This document shows positions 9,471 to 17,731 of a DNA stretch of 64,000 nt, in pieces. Position 1 is the first letter of the stretch; each line of letters opens with the position of its first letter. The position numbers and the translations under genes were made by a program. Source of the DNA: Bdellovibrio bacteriovorus HD100 (lineage in GTDB: Bacteria > Bdellovibrionota > Bdellovibrionia > Bdellovibrionales > Bdellovibrionaceae); the NCBI RefSeq assembly GCF_000196175.1, contig NC_005363.1:2046001-2110000 (forward strand), in the 5' to 3' direction. The notes under the pieces are model-generated. The model was given only the letters and a program-made list of their open reading frames with translations, was not told the origin of the DNA and did no database searches.

Positions 9471-11087
9471 TTAAAGTTTTCGGATAACGGACTTGAAGAA
9501 GTCATTTCCTTTGTCATCGACGATGATAAAGGCCGGGAAGTCTTTGACTTCGATCTTCCACACAGACTCCATACCCAGTTCCGGGAAATCCAGCACTTCA
9601 ACTTTTGTGATGCACTCTTTGCCCAAACGGGCCGCCGGGCCGCCAATAGAGCCCAGATAGAAGCCACCGTACTGTTTGCAGGCTTCTGTGACCTGCGGGC
9701 TGCGGTTCCCCTTACCCAACATGATCATGGAGCCTCCCAGCGCCTGGAACGTCCCCACATACGGGTCCATTCGTTCACTGGTCGTCGGCCCGAAGGAGCC
9801 GGAAGCGTAGCCTTTTGGCGTCTTAGCCGGGCCCGCGTAATAGACTGCATAATCCTTAAAGTACTGAGGCACACCTTCGCCGCGATCGACTTTTTCTTTC
9901 AGTTTCGCATGAGCGATGTCGCGAGCCACGATCATGGGACCGCTTAACATCACCCGGGTCGCCACTTTTTGCTGGGAAAGAACCTTCAGCGTTTCCGCCA
10001 TCGGTTTGTTCAGATCAATTTCAATTGCTTCGGCGCTGGCATCCTTCAGGTGATTTGGCAGGTACTGCTCTGGATGAAGCTCCAATTGTTCCAGGAAGAT
10101 ACCGTCGCGGGTGATCTTGCCTTTGATGTTACGATCCGCAGAACAGCTGACGCCCACACCAATCGGGCAACTTGCTCCGTGGCGAGGCAGTCGGATCACA
10201 CGCACGTCGTGCACGAAGTACTTGCCACCGAACTGAGCACCGATGCCCGTTTCACGAGCCCACTGCTCGACTTGTTTTTCCATTTCAAGATCACGATAGG
10301 CCCGTCCGCCTTCGCTGCCTGTCGTCGGCAGACCATCCAGATAACCTGCAGATGCGTATTTCACGATCTTCAGCGTTTCTTCCGCCGACGTTCCACCCAC
10401 GCAAAAAGCCAGGTGATAAGGAGGACAAGCCGCCGTGCCCAAAGAGTTCAGCGTTTCGCGCACAAACTTTTCAAAACCTTCCGGATTCAGAACCGCTTTG
10501 GTTTTTTGATACAGATAGGATTTATTCGCACTGCCGCCACCTTTAGCCAGGAACAGGAAGTTGTACTCTTCGCCCTGCTCGGAATAGATGTCGATCTGGG
10601 CTGGCAGATTGCTGCCGGTATTTTTTTCTTCAAAGAAAGAAATCGGCGCCATCTGAGAAAAGCGCAGATTGCGTTTTTGATAGGTGTTGTAAATCCCTTT
10701 GGACAGGAATTCCTTGTCATCAGCCCCGGTGAACACGCGCTCCCCTTTTTTGCCGACAACAATTGCAGTTCCCGTGTCCTGACAGGAAGGGAACTCCATC
10801 TGCGCCGCGATCACCGCATTGCGCAGCAGATCCACCGCCACAAAGCGGTCATTTGGTGAAGCTTCAGGGTCCTGAAGGATTCTTTCCAGTTTTTCCAGGT
10901 GCTTTGGGCGCAACAGGTGCGAAACATCGCTCAAGGCCTCTTGAGCGAGCAGTTCCAATGCTTCAGGTTCAACAATCAGAACCTCGCGCTCGCCGATTTT
11001 TTCCACGCGCACGTGATCGGAAGAGATCTTTTTATATTGAGTCGTATCTTTTTGCTTTTCATAGAGGGGGAAGTATTTAAATGACAT
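9471..11087 (-). CDS. fum: Class I (iron-sulfur) fumarate hydratase
   Basis: Reversible hydration of fumarate to malate in the TCA cycle, using an oxygen-sensitive 4Fe-4S cluster. The 538 residues from ATG 11087 equal the size of FumA/FumB-type enzymes. Diagnostic segments include [69 protein letters not shown] and [20 protein letters not shown], covering both the N-terminal and the C-terminal (beta) halves in one chain. The frame runs on to 11306, but the added residues are Arg/Thr/Gln-rich, unlike any fumarase, and coincide with a strong inverted repeat, so they are rejected. No fumC-type gene is in the window. Confidence 0.95.
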   Translation of the reverse strand: MSFKYFPLYEKQKDTTQYKKISSDHVRVEKIGEREVLIVEPEALELLAQEALSDVSHLLRPKHLEKLERILQDPEASPNDRFVAVDLLRNAVIAAQMEFPSCQDTGTAIVVGKKGERVFTGADDKEFLSKGIYNTYQKRNLRFSQMAPISFFEEKNTGSNLPAQIDIYSEQGEEYNFLFLAKGGGSANKSYLYQKTKAVLNPEGFEKFVRETLNSLGTAACPPYHLAFCVGGTSAEETLKIVKYASAGYLDGLPTTGSEGGRAYRDLEMEKQVEQWARETGIGAQFGGKYFVHDVRVIRLPRHGASCPIGVGVSCSADRNIKGKITRDGIFLEQLELHPEQYLPNHLKDASAEAIEIDLNKPMAETLKVLSQQKVATRVMLSGPMIVARDIAHAKLKEKVDRGEGVPQYFKDYAVYYAGPAKTPKGYASGSFGPTTSERMDPYVGTFQALGGSMIMLGKGNRSPQVTEACKQYGGFYLGSIGGPAARLGKECITKVEVLDFPELGMESVWKIEVKDFPAFIIVDDKGNDFFKSVIRKL

Positions 11088-11125
11088 GCAACTGAAAGTA
11101 GCATTGCGTCGTGTTCGCGCGCAAC

Positions 11126-11241
11126 CCTCGGTAGGCTGTGTTAGGTGGGCTATTTGGGTGGGACTTTGTGAGCCGCGATTGCGGCGGTTTTCTTGGGACC
11201 GGGTCTCTCTTCGCTGGAGAGTGGTCAGGAACCTACCGAGG
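11126..11241. ncRNA. Candidate multibranched structured RNA
   Basis: A perfect 10-base inverted repeat, CCTCGGTAGG (11126-11135) and CCTACCGAGG (11232-11241), closes a region of about 96 bases. Inside are further self-complementary pieces: GCCGC-GATT-GCGGC, GACC...GGTC enclosing CTCTC...GAGAG, and GGCT...AGCC. Together these give a plausible multi-hairpin fold on either strand. It lies between the divergently transcribed fumarase and MFS genes, outside both, and could be an independent small RNA or a fumarase leader. I do not see hallmark sequences of tmRNA, RNase P, SRP RNA or c-di-GMP riboswitches; a 6S-like RNA is not excluded. Confidence 0.45.
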
Positions 11242-11328
11242 TTAGAAGGCTTCGTTTGTGACGTCTCCTTCTGAAACACAACATATCGCCCTGGACCTAT
11301 AAGCACAAAGTCATAATTTTTACCGATT

Positions 11329-11347
11329 CCATAAGTTTTGCTTATGG
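11329..11347. promoter_or_regulatory. Palindrome CCATAAG-N5-CTTATGG
   Basis: Perfect 7-base inverted repeat with a 5-base TTTTG spacer, in the non-coding gap between fumarase and the MFS transporter. Size and symmetry fit an operator for a dimeric regulator or a small hairpin. No regulator can be named. Confidence 0.3.
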
Positions 11348-11389
11348 ATAAATCAGGGGTCCGATTAAACAGATTTGAGGATATTGATC

Positions 11390-11440
11390 ATGAACTTTTT
11401 GCAGCGTATCACAGAGAGGGAGAAATAAAACCCCTCTCTG
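11390..11440 (+). promoter_or_regulatory. Possible leader: 12-codon ORF plus hairpin
   Basis: ATG at 11390 behind TGAGG opens a 12-codon frame (MNFLQRITEREK, stop 11426-11428). Its end overlaps a 9-base perfect hairpin, CAGAGAGGG (11412-11420) with CCCTCTCTG (11432-11440). It precedes the MFS gene by 120 bases and has the geometry of a translated leader or attenuator. There is no T-run after the hairpin, so this is tentative. Confidence 0.22.
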
Positions 11441-11559
11441 GAACCAGTTTCCGGGCTCCCTAACACAATCTTGAAATAACTTCGGGGCTCCCGGCGGCTC
11501 TTTAGATTGCAAAGTGGCTGATTTTCCTTTAGCTTCCTCGAAATTTTACCGGAGGTTCC

Positions 11560-13101
11560 ATGGCATTATTACTGGTCAGCGCCTGTCTGTTCGCGGTTAT
11601 CTTCTTGTACTTCAAGAACAACCCGCTGGGACATTCACGCAAGTTCATGATTCGTCGTTTCGTTAACTGGTTCCCTCTGGGTATGACATATGCATTCTTG
11701 TATATGGGCCGATACAATCTGAACGTTTCCAAAAACGCCCTGGGCGACATGATGACCAAGGAGCAGTTCGGTATCATCTTCGCGGCCGGCACGATCACTT
11801 ACGGTCTTTCTTTCCTTCTGAATGGACCGATCGTTGATAAAATCGGCGGAAAAAAAGGGATCATCATTGCGGCCCTGGGCTCATCCATCATGAATCTTTT
11901 GATGGCCGGTGCAACGTACCTGTACATGATGGGCACACTGAAAACCAACATCGTGGTGGCATATTCAGTATTGTTCGCTCTGAACATGTTCTTCCAATCC
12001 TACGGTGCCGTTTCCATTATTAAGGTTAAAGCATACTGGTTCCACGTTCGTGAACGCGGTGTTTTTGGCGCGATCTTCGGTACTTTGATTTCCTTCGGGG
12101 TTTACTTTGCCTTCGACTGGGGTCAGGCGATTGTTGAAGCTTCCAAGCTGCAGTTGGGCCATGAACCTACAGCCTTCCAAAGCTTCATCCGTCACATCTT
12201 CGCGATCGACACGGGCGTGACTAATGCGACCTGGCTGGTGTTTGCCATCCCGGCCTTCCTGCTTCTGTGCTGGGCTTTGATCGACTTTGTTCTTTTGAAA
12301 GACTCCCCGGCTGAAGCCAACTTCGGCGATTTCGATACAGCTGACGCATCTTCTGACTACGACGATTCCAATGTTAAAATCACTATCGGCTTCATGCTGA
12401 AAAAGATCTTCACCAACCCGGTGATGATCACCATCGCCCTGGTGGACTTCACTTCTGGTGTTCTGCGCAACGGTATCATGCAATGGTATCTGGTGTTCGC
12501 CCACGAGATGAAAGACAAGGACGCGGTGTTCTTTGAAGGCTCTCAGTTCTTTATCAAAAACTGGGGTCTGTTGCTGTGCATGACCGGCATCTTCGGCGGT
12601 TTCATGGCCGGCATCATCTCTGACCGTATGTTCCAGTCCCGCCGTGGTCCTCCTGCGGCAATCAACAATTTCATCATGATCCTTTTGTTGATCGTGATGG
12701 CATTCAATCTGATGAGCAACCCGACGGTTGTGGGTATTGCCGCGATCATGATTACTCTGACAGTTATCGGCGTTCACTCTTTGATGTCCGGTACTGCAGC
12801 TGCTGACTTCGGTGGTAAGAAAATGACGGCAACGGCTTCCGGCATCGTGGATGGTTGCGTGTACCTGGGCTCTGGTATCCAGTCCCTGGCGATCGGTTAC
12901 CTGTCTCACAAGAGCTGGTCTTACTGGCCGTTGTTCCTGATCCCCTTTGCGGTGATGGGTCTTCTTCTTTCCTTGCGCATGTGGAATGAACTTCCGAAAG
13001 CGACCAAGAAATACATCGAAGAGATCGAAAAAGCGGAAGAGAAAGCTCAGAAGCTGGGCACCACCACGGTGGGCAGCTCTGACCCGACTCCGACCACATA
13101 G
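11560..13101 (+). CDS. MFS transporter, organophosphate:phosphate antiporter (GlpT/UhpT) type
   Basis: Inner-membrane carrier of 513 residues with about twelve membrane segments. The motif LYMGRYNLNVSKNAL after helix 1 and the G-rich loop FLLNGPIVDKIGGKKGI after helix 2 match the OPA branch (GlpT, UhpT), which exchanges sugar-phosphates or glycerol-3-phosphate for phosphate. An extra N-terminal hydrophobic segment (about 1-18), a long middle loop rich in Asp/Ser (about 255-275) and a charged tail make it longer than GlpT (about 450). CCGGAGG precedes the ATG. A strong terminator follows. Uptake of host-derived phosphorylated metabolites is a reasonable guess only. Confidence 0.85.
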   Translation: MALLLVSACLFAVIFLYFKNNPLGHSRKFMIRRFVNWFPLGMTYAFLYMGRYNLNVSKNALGDMMTKEQFGIIFAAGTITYGLSFLLNGPIVDKIGGKKGIIIAALGSSIMNLLMAGATYLYMMGTLKTNIVVAYSVLFALNMFFQSYGAVSIIKVKAYWFHVRERGVFGAIFGTLISFGVYFAFDWGQAIVEASKLQLGHEPTAFQSFIRHIFAIDTGVTNATWLVFAIPAFLLLCWALIDFVLLKDSPAEANFGDFDTADASSDYDDSNVKITIGFMLKKIFTNPVMITIALVDFTSGVLRNGIMQWYLVFAHEMKDKDAVFFEGSQFFIKNWGLLLCMTGIFGGFMAGIISDRMFQSRRGPPAAINNFIMILLLIVMAFNLMSNPTVVGIAAIMITLTVIGVHSLMSGTAAADFGGKKMTATASGIVDGCVYLGSGIQSLAIGYLSHKSWSYWPLFLIPFAVMGLLLSLRMWNELPKATKKYIEEIEKAEEKAQKLGTTTVGSSDPTPTT

Positions 13102-13123
13102 GACCTTTCTGGTTCGAATTAAG

Positions 13124-13151
13124 AAGCCTGCCTCTCCCGGCAGGCTTTTTT
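13124..13151 (+). terminator. Intrinsic terminator after the MFS gene
   Basis: AAGCCTGCC (13124-13132) pairs perfectly with GGCAGGCTT (13139-13147) around a 6-base loop, followed by a T-run to 13151. It ends the MFS transcript 22 bases after its stop codon. Confidence 0.85.
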
Positions 13152-13253
13152 CGTTTAAAACCCTGTTATTCGCCACATTGATTCCCGACAAGCTCTAAGC
13201 CGAGTTCTTTATTGCATCTATTCTTCGCGGCACAATAAAGACCGGGAGGTTCT

Positions 13254-14225
13254 ATGAGAATCATCTGGGCTTTGGATGCTTTTGAAGACAACAAAGAACT
13301 CAACCAGCGCATGGCTGACTATCTGACCCATCTGCACCAGACGCTGCAGGCGGAAATTGAACCTTTGTACCTTTTGCGTGAAAACGAAATCGTGCTGCCC
13401 ACCTACGAAGTCCCTGCCTGGGTCACAGATCACTCCAAAACTGCCGAATCGCTCTTTAAAGAAGTCCTGAGCGACTACAACCTTCCCTTCCTGTTAGAGC
13501 CTAAGGTCATCCCTCACGCCTCACAGTCGCACGCTGGGGCCGCAGAAACCCTGTCCCACTATGCCCTGCGCACCGGGACTGACTTGATTGTCGTCGGCAG
13601 CCATGGCCGCGAAGGCTTCCAGCGTTTTATTCTGGGAAGTTTTGCTGAAAGCCTGCTATTGCAAAGCGAAGTGCCTGTCTGCGTGGTGGGGGCGCACACC
13701 ACAAAAACCCGCTCACCGAAAAACATCCTGTTCCCGACCGAGTTCGGTGAGCATTCCAAGGACAACTTCCGGCATGTTCTGGAACTGGCGAAAAATCTGA
13801 AATCCGGCGTGACTCTGCTGCATGCCATTGCACGCCCTATAGAAAGCCTTTTTGATCTGGACACGCGCCCGCGCATATACAACTTCAAAGGGCAGATGCT
13901 GACTCTGGATCAAATCATCGAACACACCATCGAAGAACAATCCCACCGCGCCCAGCACTGGGTCGACTGGGCCCACAAAGAAGGCGTGGAAGCGCAATTC
14001 ATTATTGATAATTCATTCCGTGGTGTGGATGAACTGGTGATGGAAGCCATCGACAGCACCGAAGCGGATCTGGTGGTGATGGAAGCCCAGAGCGGGCCGA
14101 TGAGCGCCGCCCTACTGGGAAGCTACACCCGCAACGTGGTCCGCAAAGCCCACTGTCCGGTGTACGTGCTGACCCGTCACTTCTATGACAAGAAAGAGGA
14201 CCGCTTTGTCGAGCCGTCCCCTTAG
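13254..14225 (+). CDS. Tandem universal stress protein (two UspA domains)
   Basis: Cytosolic stress protein of 323 residues made of two Usp alpha/beta domains (about 1-150 and 155-310). The first ends with VGSHGREGFQRFILGSFAESL followed by VPVCVVG, the G-2x-G-9x-G[S/T] ATP-binding signature. The second has the weaker VVMEAQSGPMSAALLGSYTRNVV followed by CPVYVL, so the nucleotide loop is degenerate there. GGGAGG lies just before the ATG. The stop codon overlaps the 3' end of the convergent regulator gene by four bases. Confidence 0.9.
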   Translation: MRIIWALDAFEDNKELNQRMADYLTHLHQTLQAEIEPLYLLRENEIVLPTYEVPAWVTDHSKTAESLFKEVLSDYNLPFLLEPKVIPHASQSHAGAAETLSHYALRTGTDLIVVGSHGREGFQRFILGSFAESLLLQSEVPVCVVGAHTTKTRSPKNILFPTEFGEHSKDNFRHVLELAKNLKSGVTLLHAIARPIESLFDLDTRPRIYNFKGQMLTLDQIIEHTIEEQSHRAQHWVDWAHKEGVEAQFIIDNSFRGVDELVMEAIDSTEADLVVMEAQSGPMSAALLGSYTRNVVRKAHCPVYVLTRHFYDKKEDRFVEPSP

Positions 14226-14737
14226 TTGCGCACCTGGGACGGGCGCATGGATTCTGGAAGTTTCTTATAAATATTATTCAAATGAGTTTTCAAAGTCGCC
14301 TTTGAGATGAAAAGCTTCTCGGCGATGTTTGCGTTGGTCATACCCTGAAGCACCATCTGCATGATACGGATTTCACTTTTGGTCAGACCTTTTTCGCGGA
14401 AATAAACTTCCTGCTTCTGGAACTTTTCTTCACTCTCATCCAGAGGATAAAGCATGGTGGTGATCTTATCCCCGTCATTCACGATCAGGGCATCCACCTT
14501 GTGACCTTCAATTTCAGTGGCTTTGAAAAGTTTCATACCTTCGGAGATGGCGGAACACTCCTCAATCTTTTTATAAAGAGTCATGCACGTCTTGGTGCAC
14601 TGCTCACCCAGCATATTGCCACAGGTGTTGATGCTGTTTTCATTCTGATAGAGAACTCGCTTGTCCTGATCTTTCACGCACAAACCCAGCTTTGTCCCCA
14701 GATTTGCAAAGTGCCTTAAATCATTCTGGCCGTCCAC
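14222..14737 (-). CDS. LuxR-type HTH regulator with Cys-rich sensor domain
   Basis: 171 residues from GTG 14737, chosen because GGAGG lies seven bases upstream; the frame extends to 14782 without such a signal. The C-terminal 60 residues (LTKSEIRIMQMVLQGMTNANIAEKLFISKATLKTHLNNIYKK) are a GerE/LuxR DNA-binding HTH. The N-terminal 100 residues resemble a small PAS-like fold (LGTKLGLCVKDQDKRVLYQN) and carry Cys20, 39, 47, 51 and 61. CGNMLGEQCTKTC could bind a metal or Fe-S cluster or act as a thiol switch. It lies tail to tail with the stress-protein gene. Target genes are unknown. Confidence 0.75.
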   Translation of the reverse strand: MDGQNDLRHFANLGTKLGLCVKDQDKRVLYQNENSINTCGNMLGEQCTKTCMTLYKKIEECSAISEGMKLFKATEIEGHKVDALIVNDGDKITTMLYPLDESEEKFQKQEVYFREKGLTKSEIRIMQMVLQGMTNANIAEKLFISKATLKTHLNNIYKKLPESMRPSQVRN

Positions 14738-15342
14738 ACGCCACCTCCGTCCATGCCATACTCGCCGAAAGCCGCCCTTCAAAACATGATGCCCATCATA
14801 GGATCCAAAATAATTAAAGACCCTCTCCGATTTACGAGTCCTACAAAGCTTACTAACACTCGTGACTTCACATACTTAGCACCCTTACCAATCGCCCGTA
14901 TAAATGTGAGGTGAAGGCCCCACAGGGGCATTGCGCGCAGCGATGCACGCACCATCAGCTTGCAAAATATTGGATCCCCAAATGCCCTTTTGGGAATCAT
15001 ATTCTGCGAAATTCCATAGGAAGTCTTAAAAATTTCATTCACAAAGTCAGAATAAAAACTTAGAAACAGATCGCATAAAACACGTTTTTCAACATAAACA
15101 TAACTAAAAGCTCTTATTTATACCGCTTTTTGATTACGATAGAGCAATACTTCTAATGTCTAGGGGTGTAGGATCAGAATAAGACGATAGTTTGAATTTT
15201 ATGTTAAAGAGCGGTCAAGATGTACCTCTGGGGAGGACGTCGGTACCGCCAAATGATACTTGCTGAACTAGTATTGAATTACGAACCCTCTTGGCCGAAT
15301 ATGAACCTGAGCCAAGTTTATAACCTCAAAAAGGAGGAATTT
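14738..15342. other. 600-base gap without a recognisable gene
   Basis: Between the divergent LuxR-type and TetR-type genes. It becomes clearly AT-rich from about 15000 to 15220, fitting promoter DNA for both. Small hairpins are visible (GCCCC-ACA-GGGGC near 14917-14929, CCC-TTTT-GGG near 14985). Minus-strand frame 14779-15042 (87 codons) has no ribosome binding site and an unprotein-like composition, so it is not called. Confidence 0.5.
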
Positions 15343-15969
15343 ATGGGTGCAGCTCCACAAACTCACACGAGTCCTGAAAAGAAGTACATGCTGAAAATCC
15401 CCGTCCAGAAACGCTCCAAAGAGACGGTGGCCAGCATTGTAGAATCCTGCGCACGCCTTCTGGTTCAAGAGCCCTACCACGCTATCACTACTGACAAGAT
15501 CGCCGAGATGGCGGGCGTCAGCATCGGGTCCTTGTATCAGTTCTTTGCCAACAAAGAAGCCATTGTGGCTGCGGTGATCGACGATCTTCTGCAGAAAGAT
15601 CTGGCATATATTGAAGAGAAGCTGGCTCATCTTCAAACGCCGGACCTGGACGCCAAGATCCACGCCTTCATCGACATTGGATTCACGCGCTTCCACGACA
15701 ACCGCCCGCTCAGAACCGCCCTGCAAGGCGTTCAAGGAATGCTGGATTACTGGGAAACACGCCGTGTGTTCTTTGAACACTATCAAAAAGCGGTTTTGGC
15801 ACATATGCCGGTTTACCAGGGACGCGATCGCGATATGATGGCCCTATTCGTCGTCAGCTGCTTTAACAACATCCTGCAATTGGGATTGTTGGGACCGCAA
15901 ACTGTCGAACGCGAAGAAGCGATCAAAAAAGAAGTCTTCACTCTGTTCAGCAGATACCTGAAGCCTTAA
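15343..15969 (+). CDS. TetR/AcrR-family transcriptional regulator
   Basis: Ligand-responsive repressor of 208 residues. The N-terminal domain (about 18-70) has the TetR helix-turn-helix: TITDKIAEMAGVSIGSLYQFFANKEAI-like spacing ending in SLYQFFANKE. The remainder is the variable ligand-binding and dimerisation domain. AAGGAGG seven bases before ATG 15343 fixes the start; the frame is open to 15220 but that part is non-coding in character. A terminator hairpin follows whose 3' arm holds the ribosome binding site of the next gene, the nitronate monooxygenase-like gene, which may be its target or operon partner. Confidence 0.88.
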   Translation: MGAAPQTHTSPEKKYMLKIPVQKRSKETVASIVESCARLLVQEPYHAITTDKIAEMAGVSIGSLYQFFANKEAIVAAVIDDLLQKDLAYIEEKLAHLQTPDLDAKIHAFIDIGFTRFHDNRPLRTALQGVQGMLDYWETRRVFFEHYQKAVLAHMPVYQGRDRDMMALFVVSCFNNILQLGLLGPQTVEREEAIKKEVFTLFSRYLKP

Positions 15970-15989
15970 GAAATTACTTGCGTCCTCCG

Positions 15990-16030
15990 AGCCTCCCCGT
16001 ATTCTTTATGAAAGCAGGGAGGCTTTTTTT
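15990..16030 (+). terminator. Terminator overlapping the RBS of the next gene
   Basis: AGCCTCCC (15990-15997) pairs with GGGAGGCT (16017-16024), followed by T7 (16024-16030) and immediately by ATG 16031. The 3' arm GGGAGG is also the Shine-Dalgarno sequence of the downstream gene, so the same hairpin can end transcription or hide that ribosome binding site. Confidence 0.7.
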
Positions 16031-17029
16031 ATGCTCAAAAAGATCAAAACCAGTTTCACCGACACCATGGGCATCAACTATCCCATCATCGCCGCCCCGA
16101 TGTTTCTGGTCAGCAACACCGATATCGTCGTCGAAGCCAGCGAGGCCGGCGGAATCGGCACCTTCCCTGCCCTGAACTACCGCCCGATCGAACAATACGC
16201 TGAAGCTCTGAAAAACATCAAAAGCCGCACCAAGAAACCCATTGGCGTAAATGTCATTGTGAACAAAAGCAACACCCGCCAAGGCGAAGACATCAAAGTG
16301 GCTTTGGATCACGGCGTGGAAATGTTCATCACCTCCCTGGGAAGCCCCAAATCTGTGATCCAGGACGCCCACAAAAATGGCGCCAAGGTTTTTTGCGATG
16401 TCACGAATCTTGAGCACGCCCTGAAAGTTCAGGACATGGGCGCGGACGGCGTGATTGCTGTGGGCGCGGGCGCTGGCGGACACGCCGGACCGATTTCTCC
16501 GTTGGTTTTGATTCCGTGGTTGAAAACCCGACTGCAGATTCCCATCATCGCTGCCGGGGGGATCGCCCACGGCTCAATGATCTCAGCCTGCCTTGCACTG
16601 GGTGCTTCCGGCGTCAGCGTGGGAACACGATTCATCGCCAGTCGCGAAGCCCAGGTGGACCAGTCATATAAAGACGCCATCGTGAACTCGACACCAGAGG
16701 ATATCGTGATGACCACACGAGTGTCCGGTACACCGGCTGCGGTGATCAACACCCCTTACGTGCAGAAAATGGGAACTGACCTGCCGTGGGCGATGAAAGT
16801 CCTGAAGGACTACAAACTGACAAAGAAATACATGGTGCCTTTGATTCATTTGATGGGAATGAAATCCCTTGAGGCAGCGGCCACCAAACCCACTTGGAAA
16901 ACCGTGTGGACTGCCGGGCAGTCTGTGGGCCTGGTGGAGGAGATTCTGACGGTGAAAGAGATCTACGCCAAACTCATCAATGAGTATGACGAGAGCGTAA
17001 AAAGCCTTTCCCAGCTAGGTCTTGAGTGA
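16031..17029 (+). CDS. Nitronate monooxygenase-family FMN enzyme
   Basis: TIM-barrel flavoenzyme of 332 residues in the nitronate monooxygenase / 2-nitropropane dioxygenase family, which oxidises alkyl nitronates; relatives include FabK-type enoyl reductases. Family segments: YPIIAAPMFLVSNTDIVVEASEAGGIG at the start, GVNVIVN, GAGAGGHAGP (FMN phosphate site and His), IPIIAAGGIAHG, and LGASGVSVGTRF. GGGAGG within the upstream terminator hairpin serves as ribosome binding site. The 3' end overlaps the convergent DUF4442 gene by 15 bases. Confidence 0.87.
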   Translation: MLKKIKTSFTDTMGINYPIIAAPMFLVSNTDIVVEASEAGGIGTFPALNYRPIEQYAEALKNIKSRTKKPIGVNVIVNKSNTRQGEDIKVALDHGVEMFITSLGSPKSVIQDAHKNGAKVFCDVTNLEHALKVQDMGADGVIAVGAGAGGHAGPISPLVLIPWLKTRLQIPIIAAGGIAHGSMISACLALGASGVSVGTRFIASREAQVDQSYKDAIVNSTPEDIVMTTRVSGTPAAVINTPYVQKMGTDLPWAMKVLKDYKLTKKYMVPLIHLMGMKSLEAAATKPTWKTVWTAGQSVGLVEEILTVKEIYAKLINEYDESVKSLSQLGLE

Positions 17030-17500
17030 TCTGTTTCTGACTGAAAGCGTGAGCTCATAAGTCATGATGGGCTCTGTCTCGCTGACAGAAGGGACAATTG
17101 CATACCCTTTCATTTTTCTTTCGATGCGGTTCGGATTGGTTTTGGACTCTTCAATCAAAGAGTTCACCAGTTCGACTTCATCACAAATAAAGTGCACATC
17201 CCCATCGCCGCGCTTCAGATACTCGCCTTTAAAATCCTTGAAAACAAAGTCGATCTTCTGTTTGCTTTCCGAAATCGCAAACACGGCCGCTGCCGCAATG
17301 GAAAGCTCGGCGCCAATTCCCAACGCTCCAAAATACATCGAATTCAGATGATTCTTCGTGCGGTATCCCAGCGGGATTTTAATCACGAAGCGCTTTTTAC
17401 CCGCTTCCACCACGCGTGGACTGACAAACAGAACCAAAGGAATTTTAAAAAGACCGTAAAGATGAACGAACAGTGTGTATTTGAGATTTTTCATATTCAT
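17015..17500 (-). CDS. DUF4442 hotdog-fold protein (thioesterase-like)
   Basis: About 161 residues from ATG 17500. The pattern KIPLGYRTKNHLNSMYFGALGIGAELSIAAAA matches DUF4442 proteins of the hotdog superfamily, where an Asn-His or similar loop precedes a long helix, as in acyl-CoA thioesterases such as the PaaI/YiiD types. The substrate is unknown. The frame is open to TTG 17569 and a second ATG lies at 17494; no start has a strong ribosome binding site. It overlaps the nitronate monooxygenase-like gene tail to tail. Confidence 0.72.
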   Translation of the reverse strand: MNMKNLKYTLFVHLYGLFKIPLVLFVSPRVVEAGKKRFVIKIPLGYRTKNHLNSMYFGALGIGAELSIAAAAVFAISESKQKIDFVFKDFKGEYLKRGDGDVHFICDEVELVNSLIEESKTNPNRIERKMKGYAIVPSVSETEPIMTYELTLSVRNRSLKT

Positions 17501-17671
17501 GTCTTGATAGTAGGACTCACGCCCAGAGATGGACCAGCGTTTTTCACTGAAGCCTCGACCTTTTGACAAAACGCACCATCAGGAGTGTAATGAAATCAGA
17601 CAGGAGCTCCGTGAATTTTCCCCTTCATGTTCTCATTCCCTCCTTCTCACGGACTCCTGCCCCGTTTATTG

Positions 17672-17720
17672 ACCCCTTGACTATTCGCCTTTAAAGGAGA
17701 GGATAGAAACAGCAAGGGGT
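17672..17720 (+). promoter_or_regulatory. Inverted repeat enclosing the RBS of a small gene
   Basis: ACCCCTTG (17672-17679) is complementary to CAAGGGGT (17713-17720). The right arm contains AAGGGG, the only Shine-Dalgarno candidate for ATG 17732. It could fold into a stem that hides the ribosome binding site. Confidence 0.3.
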
Positions 17721-17731
17721 TCTTTATTAGT

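Noticed and set aside
11126-11241. c-di-GMP (GEMM) riboswitch, tmRNA, SRP or RNase P RNA as identity of the structured RNA
   Set aside because: Hallmark core sequences of these classes are not present by eye; kept only as an unclassified candidate.
11088-11306. N-terminal extension of fumarase (73 codons)
   Set aside because: The added residues match no fumarase, the remaining protein has the family's usual length, and the DNA contains a strong RNA-like inverted repeat.
13105-13125. GGTTCGAATT resembling a tRNA T-arm
   Set aside because: No acceptor, anticodon or D stems fit around it. No tRNA gene was found anywhere in the window.
11965-13191. 408-codon open frame opposite the MFS transporter
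   Set aside because: Antisense shadow; low-complexity Arg/His/Gln/Glu composition, no ribosome binding site, and the plus strand encodes a clear transporter.
14779-15042. 87-codon minus-strand frame between the two regulators
   Set aside because: No ribosome binding site, no recognisable domain and odd composition; treated as non-coding.
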